A stretch of 64,000 bases of DNA, from assembly GCF_030864355.1 (NCBI RefSeq), contig NC_083398.1, forward strand, positions 2,170,001-2,234,000, written 5' to 3'. A model generated the notes under the pieces. That model worked only from the letters and a program-made list of their open reading frames with translations, was not told where the DNA came from and ran no database searches. Shown one piece after another: positions 35,160-45,565 of the stretch (its first letter is position 1; each line of letters opens with the position of its first letter). The DNA is from Cutaneotrichosporon cavernicola. Lineage: Eukaryota; Basidiomycota; Tremellomycetes; Trichosporonales; Trichosporonaceae. A program made the translations under genes and the position numbers.

Positions 35160-35341
35160 GGTTTTTCCCATTCTTCCAATTGTGAAGCTGGGGTTTTAGT
35201 TTGCAAGAATGTACAGTATGGTACCATGTGTTGGTCCATCATGTCTCACATGAAGAACGACATGAGCAGATAATCAGATGAGGTTCCTGTATCACTTGTA
35301 GCGATGTTTCAGATGTGGGGCCACCTAGCTGCCATCGACTT

Positions 35342-36640
35342 TACCAGTGGATCAGCATTGGATCAATGATCAGTGATCAACCATCAATGGCCACGTGACC
35401 ACATAGAAGTGGTTAACAGTATTCGCACGCGCCACACAGCGATTCTGTATAAATGTTGCCGTCTCCACGTAACCATTGTCAAAAACAATACTCTTCTTCT
35501 TTCCACAAAACCGACATATTCGCCTTTTCCCCACCCGCCTACAACATCAACCCTAGTGATACTGTCGTCATTATTCATGGCAGAATCTTCATCCAGTTCC
35601 AAAATGCCGTTGTCCCTCCAGCAGGAGTGCAGGCCGCCGTTCTGGTATCATCATTCTTAGCAAGCCAAAGGAAGCAAGTCTACCTGGATGTCGGCAAGGC
35701 CATCTGGGCAGTGGGTTCATTCTATCCAACCCACATGTTGGAGTCATGGAAGAGAGTATGGTCCCTGCCAGTTACATTATCACTGACTGTGTAGGAACAT
35801 GAAGTCGAACGCAGCCTCTGGGAAGCTGGTGACACGATGACGAAGCTCAACATCCTACACTTGTCATTCAGCCGGGGTTATCAGTTGCTCCGTTCGGCCT
35901 ATGCTTTGAATCAGTTTATTGTTGCCCATTCAAAGAAGGTGCACAGCCAAGCTCTTTCCAACGTGCAATTGGTGGTCGAAAACGATGGTAACAGTGTATT
36001 AATGTACATCCAGTACACTTCGCAATTTCGACAATTGCCCGTCAATCCACTCCAGCCGTCGTCAACCCGGTATTCTCTCTCCCCTCCCCTCCTGCGGCGC
36101 CTGTGCCTTGACACCAACATCCTTCTCTATGACCGCAATAAGGTTGTGGAAGGACTTGCTCTCCGGCTTGCCATCGGCAGATTGTTGCCGTGTCAACAGT
36201 GTTGCTGCCAACGGTGCACAAGGAGCTGACTCGAGGGACTGAAAGCCCAAAGGATCGAGGGACGCCTCAACGAGTGGGATAGGGCTGAAGCGAGCAGTTG
36301 GAGCCAGGGCGTTCTCCGGTTCGACCTGATCCCCTCCTGTTCGAAGGAGGTCGTAACCGCAAGGCATTACGACTCCTCCTCCTCTGTCCTGTGCCATCAC
36401 ATGGCGGGTAAAGAGCACCTCGACGCGAATCCGTTCTCGCCGACTTGCTACAGTACACCTTATCCACATGTAGTTTGTGACGCGTTTCATCAATCGCGCC
36501 GCTGCCTATGCACAGATTGCCACGTGGACCAGAATCTATCATCCCCCATCGCTCCTCATTCTGTCAACACTACTACACTACTACTCTACTACTCCCTCTG
36601 TTGTAAATCATCGCGGATTCAGCATGTCAATACCCAACAT
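35342..36640 (+). repeat. segmental duplication, copy A (decayed)
   Basis: Matches copy B (36855-38420) in order: the promoter segment GTGGATCAGCATTGGAT, the PIN-type gene including its intron position, the spacer with CAATCGCGC, and the leader of the LRR gene (CTATCATCCCCCATCGCTCC, then CTACTACACTACTACTC repeats) ending just after the LRR start codon. Copy A carries indels and lacks the rest of the LRR gene. Confidence 0.75.
35453..36470 (+). pseudogene. decayed PIN-domain gene (copy A)
   Basis: Parallels the intact gene at 36977-38209: SDTVVIIHGRIFIQFQNAV matches GDTIIILHGSLFELFQKAV, YPTHMLESWK is shared, the intron sits at the same place, and LCLDTNILLYDRNKV matches LCVDTNILLYDRNKV. The codon matching the start ATG of copy B is ATA (near 35517). 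An in-frame ATG at 35453 exists but overlaps a TATAAA sequence (35446-35451). After LAIGR a 4-nt net deletion relative to copy B shifts the frame and creates a stop near 36229, before the Glu and later Asp of the PIN active site. Downstream DNA still matches copy B in other frames. Expression of a truncated protein is possible. Confidence 0.7.
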
Positions 36641-36704
36641 CACCGTGTGTCGGTTGTGGACTTGTGAAAGAGGTCTTGGGAGGCGATGGACTCGAGTCTC
36701 GTAA
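36624..36704 (+). pseudogene. truncated copy of the LRR-gene start
   Basis: After a leader nearly identical to that of the LRR gene at 38404, ATGTCAATACCC (MSIP) matches ATGTCAATCCCG (MSIP) of the real gene, then similarity ends and the frame stops after 26 codons. This marks the right boundary of duplication copy A. Confidence 0.6.
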
Positions 36705-36854
36705 AGTGAAGAACAATATCAGCAAATACTCTGATGATGTTGCAGTATACCGGTCCACCCTCTTCTTCACGTTTCGCGTACTGCTGACTGTTAGTACTTG
36801 GATACTTGTAGTTGAGCTGGAATAGCTGCGATCGAGATTAAAGGATGCCCGGAT

Positions 36855-38420
36855 TTTGTGGATCAGCATTGGATACGATCATCTACGATCCATGGCCACG
36901 TAGCAGTGCATAGTTTCCACACGACAATGCTGTTTCTGTCTTCACCTACTCATCAATACTTTCCTTTACTCAAACCATGCTCAACTTCTCCGCACCCGCC
37001 TCCCCCATCAACCCCGGTGACACAATCATCATTCTCCATGGCAGCCTTTTCGAACTTTTCCAAAAGGCTGTTGTACTGCCAGAGGGGTTGCCGGGAGTCG
37101 TTCTAGCTTCCTCATTCTTAACAAAGACTCGAAAACAAGTTTACAAGGATGTTGGCAACGCCATCTGGCCTATAGGCTTCTACTATCCAACACACATGTT
37201 GGAGTCATGGAATAAAGTACAGTCCTTGTTGATAGTCACTGACTGTTAGGACCATGAAGTCGAACGCCACCTCTGGGAAGCTGCGGATGATGAATCAGAG
37301 AAGCTCAGCATTGAGCTTTCATCATTCAGTCGTGGTTATACCATGCTCTGCTCTACTTATCCATCCAATCGGTTTACTGTCACCTACACCCGGTTGCTGG
37401 ATGACGTTGCGCTCTTGCACGTCAAATCAGTGGTGGCGGCGGATGGTAACAGCACAACGACTTTCATCCAGTCCTGTTCACAACTGCGATGCTTGCCTGT
37501 CAATCCACTCCGGCCGTCGTCAACCAGGTATCCTCTCTCCCCTCCCCTCCTTAGGTGCCTGTGCGTTGACACCAACATCCTTCTCTATGACCGCAATAAG
37601 GTTGCGGAAGGACTTGCTCTCCAGCTTGCCATTGGCGGGCAGGCTCTTGGCATGTCGACAGTGGTGTTGCCAACAGTGCACAAGGAGCTTCGAGGAACTG
37701 GAACTGGGAAACAGACCAAGGACCGCTTCAGCAACTGGTACTGGGCTGAGGCAAGTAACCGTGGTCAGCTCCTGCGGTTCGACCTGGTCCCGTCCTGTCC
37801 AAGGCAAGTCGTCACGGCACGAAATCTCGACCAGTCCTCTATTGCGTGCCACCACATGGCGGGTAGAGAACACCTTGAGGCCGACGAGGCTGTCCTCGCG
37901 GACATGGTACATCTTATTTACCGTCCGCCTCCTCGGGTCTCGGTCTCTCCCATCATCGCGGCACGCTCAGTTGGGGTTGCTACGAGCGACCAGGAGCACT
38001 CGGTACGACTGGCATCCTTGGGGGTGGCAGTGATCTTATTCAACCGCAAGCAGGCCCGCGGCGTGCCGTTCCCTCGTGACTGTTGTAGTACCCGAGCCCC
38101 TACGAGTCGGGCCCTTAAATTGCGCACACGTTCAACCGTATTCGATGCATCGTACATTCACTCTACAACAGTGACCAGGTTGCCACAACAAACCTACTTC
38201 GTGACGTAATCGATCAATCGCGCTGGCGCCCATGATCCCCATCAACGGATCGAGCGGAATCAATCAACCACTTGCCACGTGGCCCACAATCTATCATCCC
38301 CCATCGCTCCCCATTCTGTCAACACTACTACACTACTACTCTACTACTCCCTTTGCTGTCAATCATCCACTTCCCTCGTCCGCCGCCCTCAACGCGGGTC
38401 GACATGTCAATCCCGGCCAT
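36855..38420 (+). repeat. segmental duplication, copy B (intact)
   Basis: Counterpart of copy A, running from GTGGATCAGCATTGGAT to just past the start codon of the LRR gene. The 36641-36854 stretch between the copies has no match noticed in the window. Copy B is taken as the functional version because its PIN gene is open and the LRR gene continues. Confidence 0.7.
36977..38209 (+). CDS. PIN-domain protein with an uncharacterised N-terminal domain
   Basis: Start MLNFSAPASPINPGD. Residues ~1-160 form an unrecognised domain (DTIIILHGSLFELFQKAV, RKQVYKDVGNAIW, YYPTHMLESW, DHEVERHLWEA). Residues ~165-340 read as a PIN nuclease fold: LCVDTNILLYD (first Asp), STVVLPTVHKEL (Glu), EADEAVLADMVHLI (Asp) and VATSDQEHSVRLASLGVAVI (final Asp). 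All four acidic positions that bind metal in PIN ribonucleases are present. A 33-nt intron follows ESWNK; a second 27-nt in-frame stretch GTATCC...TCCTTAG just before CLCVDTN may be an intron or retained. PIN proteins cut RNA in toxin-antitoxin systems, rRNA processing and decay; the target here is unknown. A decayed duplicate lies immediately upstream. Confidence 0.65.
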
Positions 38421-40634
38421 CGGCCTGGGCCGCCCGCCGCAACCTGACTCTCCTCCCCCTATCAATGGGCGCGACTATCTTGCCAAACTCCATAAATACC
38501 TGTCGTTGAACATTGCCCGACTAGCACCGCCGCTCAAGCCCAAGAATCAGGACGCGACATGGTTGCAGCAGTCCTACACTCTCCTCACTCTAGGCCTCGA
38601 CCCGAACAGCGCACCGCTCAGTAGAGCGCTCAAAGTGCCGCTGACGCTTGGCTTCGGCGCGCCGGCCCCTCCCCAACCTAGACACGCCAAGCCCGTCCTC
38701 CTCCGACTACCACCAGACAAGATCCTCTATCTCCTCCTACGGTGGCAGAGCCTGCCACAGTCTCTGCCGCATGTTGGGAGAACCGACGTACCCGTACCCG
38801 ATGCCGTTCCCGGCACCGTCAAGGGCGCACGGGTCGGGCGGTATGGCGATGGTGACGTCGAGAGCGTGAGGAGTTGGGTAGGGAGCATACGAACAGTCAG
38901 CAGCCGTGTGCCGAGTGGCTGGTGGGGTCCGCCAGGGATTGATGAGGGTGAGTCGTCCCGAAACAGGAGCTGACACGCAGACAAACTCCTACTAGAGCTG
39001 TACGCGGTCTTCAACGCGTTGCCGGGTCTCCTCATTCACCCCCCTCTCAACACCGATGCGCCGATCGCGGAGCTCATGGACGCTGGCGGTTACACTCTAT
39101 TCGGTGGTGTTGACGTGCGTGTGCCACTTGATGTGATGCGCAACCTACAGGTGTGAGTGGGATTTGAGTGACGGGATGACGGGGAGCTACGAGGGCGACG
39201 AGAGCAACGAGAGCAACGAGAGTCACGGCGGCGATGGGATTCAAGGGGGCGGTTGGGGAGCGTTTGGGGTGATGGAACCGAGGAGAGCGACCTGCGAGGC
39301 GGGAGCGGCGTGTTCGATGAGTGTGGTGTGTGTGAGGAGAACGTGGAGAGCGAGGAAAGCGGCGATGGCGGTGAAACTCTCATATCATGCTCTCATTATG
39401 TCGAGTGCCGTGACGCTGCCGAAAGAGAGGACGGCGTCGAGAGCAATGACCCCGCCGAGAACTATGACACTGCCGCGAACTGAGAGGGCGTGGAGAGATC
39501 AGCCAAGCTGACACCAGCCTCGAGCTTGACGGCTTCGACCCACGAGCTGTACTCGTGCCGCCAAACCCGCTCCTGCACAGCTTGACAGTGCACGACGTCG
39601 AGGATGCCGACGACTGGATCGTCGAATTGCTTGTCGATGGACCACAACAACAGGACGACTATGGCCTCTCCGTCCCCCCCCTGGACACGCCCGCCGAGTC
39701 ACCATTGAGTGAGCCAAACAGCCTGTTGGAGCGATCACCAGAGCCACAGACGCCGCGCTTCCCGAATCTGCGCCATCTGAGCATCCATCACGCTGGGCTT
39801 CTCGCGCTTCCCTCCCTTCCTCTCACCTCTGTCACACATCTCGACCTCTCCGGCAACTTGCTCAATGAGATCCCTGACCTGTCGGGATTACACAACCTTG
39901 TGTCGCTCAGCCTTGCTTACAACGTCATCACGAGCGTGCGCAGGGCGCCCCAGTCAATCGGCAACGTAACCACGCTCAATCTCGCACACAACCGCATCGA
40001 CTGCCTTGTCGGTCTCGAACGCGTCCTGGGCCTGAAGCGCGTGGACGTGCGCGCGAACGAACTTCCCGAGACCAGCGAGGTGGGGCGCTTGGCTGTACTA
40101 CCGCAGATCGAGGGCGTGTGGGCTACAGGCAACTCGTTTGCGACTCCCGAAAGCGATTGGAGGGTAGAGGTGTCAGCGTTCTTCGCGGGGGAAGGGCGCG
40201 ACATCGTGCTGGACGGCACACCGTTGACATGGGCCGAGGGAAGACGTGTGGACGCAGCATTGGCGGCGCGTGGAAAGCGGAGGCCACCACCTCGTCCGAC
40301 AACAAGCGCGCCGGCTACAGCGCCGGCCAGCGCGGCCAACACGGCTCCCAGTTCGCCTAGACTCACAATTGAAGTCAACACGAACGCAGCTGGTTTCGCA
40401 GGTCGATTAGCACCATCTTCGTCTGCGCGCGCTGCGGCTCGATCGCCTGTCGGATCTACGGAAACGCAACCGACTCCTGGCACATCATCACCATTGCCAA
40501 CGTCCAGGTCACCGACCAAATCGCCGTCGCCAGAAGACCCATTCACACGGACACCGGTGCGCAAGGCGAAGAAGAAGCGCGCGAAGCGAAGGGTGGTGAA
40601 CTTGGACGACGAAGGAAGTAATAGACAGGATTAG
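38404..40634 (+). CDS. conserved fungal leucine-rich-repeat protein
   Basis: Three exons. The N-terminal region contains YLAKLHKYLSLNIARL and LRLPPDKILYLLLRWQSL, then, after a 33-nt intron, KLLLELYAVFNALPGLLI and RVPLDVMRNLQ. A 365-nt intron (39153-39517) is followed by V-LELDGFDPRAVLVPPN, several LRRs (LRHLSIHHAGLLALPSL, VTHLDLSGNLLNEIPDL, LVSLSLAYNVITSV, VTTLNLAHNRIDCLVGL, LKRVDVRANEL), an LRR-cap-like segment and a basic tail ending KKKRAKRRVVNLDDE. The layout matches a conserved fungal LRR family with an LRLPP..LLYLL segment near the start and a basic (K/R)RRVV.L tail. Its role is not established. The gene's leader and first codons are copied upstream at 36470-36640. Confidence 0.75.
39153..39517 (+). 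other. 365-nt intron with long open frames in the LRR gene
   Basis: Donor GTGAGTGGG after NLQ-GT; acceptor GCTGACACCAG before CCTCGAG. Splicing gives NLQVLELDGFDP, the expected family sequence. Within it a 76-codon acidic frame (39253-39483, ESEESGDGGE type) and an overlapping frame are open, which could mislead gene finders. Confidence 0.7.
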
Positions 40635-41491
40635 ACGGACGTATGTACAACAAATGACTAGCTACATGGATTCTGCAAGGAAACCGTGATCGGACAGGCC
40701 AACAGGAGCGGGAGCCGGTCCAACTCCAGACACGAACTCGGACTGCTGTCCCAGATCCAACAGTCGCCAAGCCGCCCCAGTGGGTCATCGGTAAACCAAT
40801 TGGTTCCTTTGCAGGCATCGTTGTTGATGACGCCAGTTTGACTAACTTTGCCCAGCGCCACATACGCCAGGTACGCCACTTGCGCCACTTCGGCTCATGG
40901 GCCGAAGACCCTCTCTCATTCTCATGGCGTTGGTATGAACACGCACTGTGCATAACCGGACCATGTCAGAGAGATAACATGCATATCATCATGCAATCGG
41001 GCTTAATGTTTCAGCAGGCCGGCCAAACTTGGAATCCGGCTGGACGTTTTAGAGACGACGCAGGCACCTGTACCTGTGGTCAATTCATGATGTTTGCGAG
41101 GAGCGCTCCAGTAGTACCCACCATCCATGAGTTAGCTCTAGTCTCAATTTACAAGCAGTCCGTGCCACCCCTGCCAAGGCATGCCATGTCTGACAACATT
41201 CCACGATATGCGGGGGTTGCCAAGTCCGCCAGCTAAAAGGGTATGGGCATGCTCAGTCCAGTCCGAGTGCCTCTCCGGTCCATCCCGAGCTGCTGTGCTG
41301 TCGGAACCACCTATTTGTCACGAACATGAAGGCTGCGGTTACAGGACTCAGGCACAGCAGGATCATAGCTCACAAAAGCTTACCCACGAGGTAAATCGCA
41401 ATGTAGCTATCAATCCCTCCACGATCTACGAACCTCCTCTCTATCCAGACCTACACATCCATCTTCAAACCCAAGATCTGGACGCATTACC
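40635..41491. other. intergenic, no gene seen
   Basis: 3' side of the LRR gene and promoter of the small secreted protein gene. Open frames present here show no family motif, no splice-linked extension and ordinary non-coding composition. Confidence 0.45.
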
Positions 41492-42039
41492 ATGGGCTCG
41501 GGCTCCATTACCATCCGCTCCACAATGCTTGTCGTAACCGCCTGGCTCCTCCTCTGTAAGCGTCACTCTGCGCCTCCTGCTGACTCAGTCCTTGACGTGG
41601 TCGACTCGGCCATTCTCCCCCGTCAGAACGAAACCTGCCCTGCTGGCGAAACTTGGTGCGAGTATCTGAGCTGGGACCACATGTGGGACGCGGGATGCGT
41701 TAATCTTGAAACCCACTACCTCAACTGTGGGAGCTGTGCCAACTCGTGCGAGACGCCTTCCCAGTCCGACACCATCTGCGTGAACGGAGAGTGCATCTGC
41801 TACAATTCTGGCCGACCAGACTGCGGTCTCCCGAATGTCATCTGCCCTGACCCCATGACCGATCGGAATCACTGCGGAGGTTGCAACTTGAAGGTGAGTG
41901 CTACGCGGTGCTAATTGTTAATTGACACGTACAGTGCGGCGAACAGGAAATCTGCAAGGACGGCGAATGCATAGCTTGCACGCCAACGCTTGCTTCGGGT
42001 CCCGTCTATATGTCCGGCATCCCCGTTTGCCCGCAATGA
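41492..42039 (+). CDS. small secreted cysteine-rich protein (Stig1-like repeats)
   Basis: An N-terminal hydrophobic stretch (MLVVTAWLL, from an alternative Met at 41525) suggests secretion; a 33-nt in-frame GTAAGC...CTGACTCAG segment right after it is probably an intron. The mature part has cysteine modules of the type C-x(n)-D/E-x-H/N-x2-NCG-x-C: NLETHYLNCGSCANSC, then CVNGECIC, DPMTDRNHCGGC, and, after a 41-nt phase-0 intron, CGEQEICKDGECIAC. The pattern resembles plant Stig1-type domains and is the same as in the larger convergent gene at 42857-44429. Role unknown; a cell-wall or secreted function is inferred from the signal peptide and cysteines. Confidence 0.7.
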
Positions 42040-42856
42040 TCCAACCTCACGCACTACATGGACATAGTCGTCCTGGGCCTCTAGTGGATATTGCCCGTCA
42101 ACGTATGTATAATTGTTTCCGATGCGCCGTCGACGCGGTGCGAGATCGGTTGTGTAAAACGAACCCGGCGGACAGCCGCAGAGGTGTGATAGACTCTTGG
42201 GTGTCCTTGATGGCGTGGGAGAGTGTGACGCGGAGGTACGGAAGCAGCATGTTTCAGTACGGAGGTGTGTTGTGAATGAAGGGCCCATGATGTCAACGCT
42301 GCTATGCATGTCAGGTTAACGGATTTGACATTAGACGGAAGCAGACAAATAGTAGAACAGCTAATTCAATCCATTAGAGTCATCAATGGGATCTAATACA
42401 AAGTGTGGAAATGATGTCATGTTCCTTGTTGTGCTGCAGAATAAAGCGCGTTAGACACCTGACCTGTTTCGACCTGGGAAATATCGAACCGTGCCGAGGT
42501 TCGAACGTATGTACATCCCAGGATTACCAGACGCCAGGGGAGCAGACGCCCGACCCGGAGGCCAAGAGAATCCACAATCAGCAAATGGTCACGCGGTCGA
42601 GTTTCGCGCTCCACAACGCAAGATTGAGGATGTAAGCTTGTGGAGTAACCTTAACCTTGGTCGTTGATTTAGCTCCCTTCGGTGCAACTGCAGCCTACAG
42701 ACCAAACTTCACCGCGATCCCGCGAGCGCATTTCACATGCCGTCATGCATTTCCGGCGGCTAGGCTAAACAAGAGTCCTACGTTCAAAGTTCATTCAGAG
42801 CATCGTCCGTTGCGGGTCATGATGGCTTTCCAATGGGATGGGGATGGGCTGCCATC
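42040..42856. other. intergenic between two convergent cysteine-rich genes
   Basis: Both 3' ends face this 817-bp stretch. No coding sequence, repeat of the flanking genes or RNA gene was recognised. Confidence 0.4.
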
Positions 42857-44429
42857 TTACTCGCAGCTGCCTTCGACACAAGCTTGACCTGCACCGCACT
42901 GAGGTTAGCACCAGTAGCCACTGTAGCTTGAGTTTACTCACGGTGGTACCGCAACCTCCGCAGTTGACGGGGTCGGTCCGCCAGTTGATGCACTTGCCTG
43001 TGTCGTCGTCACCACACCAGGCCTCGCCAGAGGGGCACGTGTGGGTGTCGCAGACACCGTTGTTGCAGTACTCGCCCTCGTTCTCACACTGTCATTAGAA
43101 GGTACACAAAGCCTGGAGTGACTGACAACTTGGTAGCAACCGCCACAGTGGCTTTCGTCGCTGGACACGTCGCGGCACGCTCCGTTGCAGAAGACTTCGC
43201 CAGCTTTGCTGCAAGAAGAGCACACGCCTTGAGTGCAGTTGCCATCGCCGCACTGTCATTAGCCAAACCGGGGAAGCAAATGCACAGAAACGTCACAAGA
43301 CCCGCAGAACTTGGGGTTGGTCATGGGGTCAATGCAGCTGGCAAGGTCGGTACCGCAAGCAAGAAGCCCAGCTGGACAGGTGCAGTCGCCGTTGATGCAC
43401 TGGCTGCCCTCCTCGCACTGGAGTTAGTTGAAGTAGAAGGTCATACTCACCTTGCGGCCGCACGCTCCACAGTTGTCATGGTTCGAAAGAATGTCAATGC
43501 ACGGATATGTTGGCGGTTGAGTGTCGGTACTGCAAGCCTGTTGACCGGTGGGGCACGATCCACACGATCCCGCCACACACGCTTCTCCCTTCTGGCACTG
43601 ATGTCAGATCCACCCGAGACGGTGGCGATTGGCTTTTCCACTCCAATGCGGTGCCTACCTGGTTCTCACAGGTCCCACAATGGGTGGGGTCGTTGGCGAG
43701 ATCGATGCAGTATGACTCCCACTGGCATTGCGACTTGCCGGTAGGGCACACGCATTTGCCATCTGTGCAGGAGGGGCTGTCCTGTGGACACTGGAGTCAG
43801 GTTAAGGGGTCACGGAGAGGTGGGTTCAGTGAAGAAACGAGTACTTACCGCGTTGTCGCACGCTCCGCAGTTCTTATTGTTGGAGAGGACATCGATGCAG
43901 CCACGGACACCGTCGTAGTCGTGGCAGCCCAGGGTCCCCGCAGGGCAGGTGCGGCACATGGCGTTGCGGCATTCCGTGTTCTCCCCACACTAGAGTCAGA
44001 AGCCCTTTCTCATCTCGTCTCCCACCCAGTTGTTGCAGGTTCCACAGGAGTAAATGTTGTTGTTGAAGTCAGGGCAACCAATGTGCCCAGCACAGGCTGG
44101 TTTACTGGTGGAAGCGCAGAGGCATTCTCCACCACGACAGATCCGGGCTTGACCGGGGCGGTCATCTTCGCACGAGCTCTGACATGCGCCACAGTTCTTG
44201 GGGTCGGTCCGGAGGTCGGCGCAGACTGTGCCGTTATTCGGCCATACTGTGCACAGAGCCTTGTATTTGCCCTTGCAAGGCTTGGGCTTGGACGAGTTGC
44301 TCGCAACGTCCTGGGCGAGACTGGAGGAGGCGACTAGGGAAGGCGTCAGTGAGGATGGCATTGGAGGTTTGTAAGTATGTACTCACCTATTGCCAGAGTG
44401 CTGATGACTAGAAACCAGCGAGACAGCAT
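42857..44429 (-). CDS. secreted multi-module cysteine-rich protein, one repeat per exon
   Basis: Signal peptide MLSRWFLVISTLAI, then a Ser/Lys-rich linker and at least eight cysteine modules. Typical units are CPTGKSQCQWESYCIDLANDP-HCGTC, CPAGLLACGTDLASCIDP-NPKFCGSC and CIDILSNHDNCGACGRK. Exons 3-8 occupy 43989-43849, 43790-43659, 43597-43451, 43417-43286, 43252-43130 and 43088-42942; each is a multiple of three (141, 132, 147, 132, 123 -or 147- nt), begins with a Cys codon (TGC or TGT) and is flanked by phase-0 introns of 33-61 nt. The last exon ends CGAGQACVEGSCE. Same repeat type as the protein at 41492-42039. Similarity to Stig1-like extracellular modules is by cysteine pattern only. Confidence 0.8.
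42942..43989 (-). repeat. tandem exon-module array
   Basis: Six consecutive exons of 123-147 nt, each coding for one cysteine module of 41-49 residues, separated by introns of 33-61 nt, all phase 0. Sequence between modules has diverged, but the module ends (CG-x-C, then intron, then Cys) line up. This is the expected trace of repeated exon duplication. Confidence 0.8.
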
Positions 44430-45565
44430 TTGGGATGAATGAGAGTGTGGGACAAGTGGGAGATGTCAAGTCTCTGGAACGGGCTGGAGAGTGGTTTTGA
44501 GTCAAAGTTGGCGCACTGTGTCTGTTACCTTTCTTTGTATCTGGGCAAAGGGATAAAGGATGGATCTAATCCAAGTTGAGTGGATCCGCAGACGCTTCTG
44601 ACGCAAGCCAGATCGACAAGCAAAGATCCCACAGGCCCACAGACTTTGGAATCTGGGCATGAGATGAGCCGCGTATACCATCAAAACCATACACCGTGCT
44701 GAGATTCAGAGTTGACAACGGGGCCTCTTAACCAGCATTAGGCTTTGGAGTGTTAGACCAGGTGGTCAGAAGAATATCAAGTACTGACAGAAAGTGGCCG
44801 TTTGGGTTTGACACTCGCCGCGTTTGAGATTCAAAGGGAAGGGAGATTGATCACATTCCAACATGCTTCTTCCAACGCCACTCTGTTCTATGTTCCGACT
44901 CTTGATACAAACGTTTCTTCACAAAGCCCTCAAACTTGGCTCACCTTGAAGACGAGCATGCTCACATGACCTCACGGACACGGTCGAGTGTCGAAAACTA
45001 GGTTCCGCCGGGGTTGCGTACCTGTCAGCCGCGTCTCGTGATGTGCGACGCGCGTGATGCCAAGGTAATCATCACTCCCGTCAGTGGACAGCTCCTTTCG
45101 TTGGTGGCCGCGACGACATCCAGCCAGGACTGGCTTATGGTAACGGAAGCAAAAGCAAGCACACAAACCAAAGGTCGAGGAGTGGGGCAGGAAGAGGATC
45201 CGGGAATGGCCCGCAGTTCAACCGAGCTGGACCTGCCCGGCTTAGCGTTCTTCCGATGCCGCACAGAATCAAGTAGGAAAACGCCAGCTGCCAAGACCAG
45301 GGCGCGCTGTCAGCGGGATAGCATTCCAGCGGTTACGTATGACGGAACGATGCCGCAGGGCCTGTCGTTTCTATTCAGTGTGTAGTAGAGTGAGGTTAGA
45401 GGTTGGGCCGGCTGATGAATGCCCAATCGGCAACTTGGAGCCCTGCCCACAAACCTGCCCACATTCGAGTAGAGCTCATCTCGGTATGACATTGTTACGG
45501 AAATCCCAATCCGAGCAGCTCATAACGGTGGACCGACATGCTGGATCCATCATCGCCCAAGCACC
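44430..45565. other. divergent intergenic region
   Basis: Promoters of the cysteine-rich gene (minus) and the rhamnosidase gene (plus). No gene or repeat was recognised; open frames lack motifs. Confidence 0.45.

Noticed and set aside
39253..39483. Separate acidic 76-codon gene
   Set aside because: It falls inside the intron that must be removed to give the conserved LRR-protein junction.
43118..43744. 208-codon plus-strand frame
   Set aside because: Antisense to the exon-module cysteine-rich gene, whose exon and intron pattern is far stronger.
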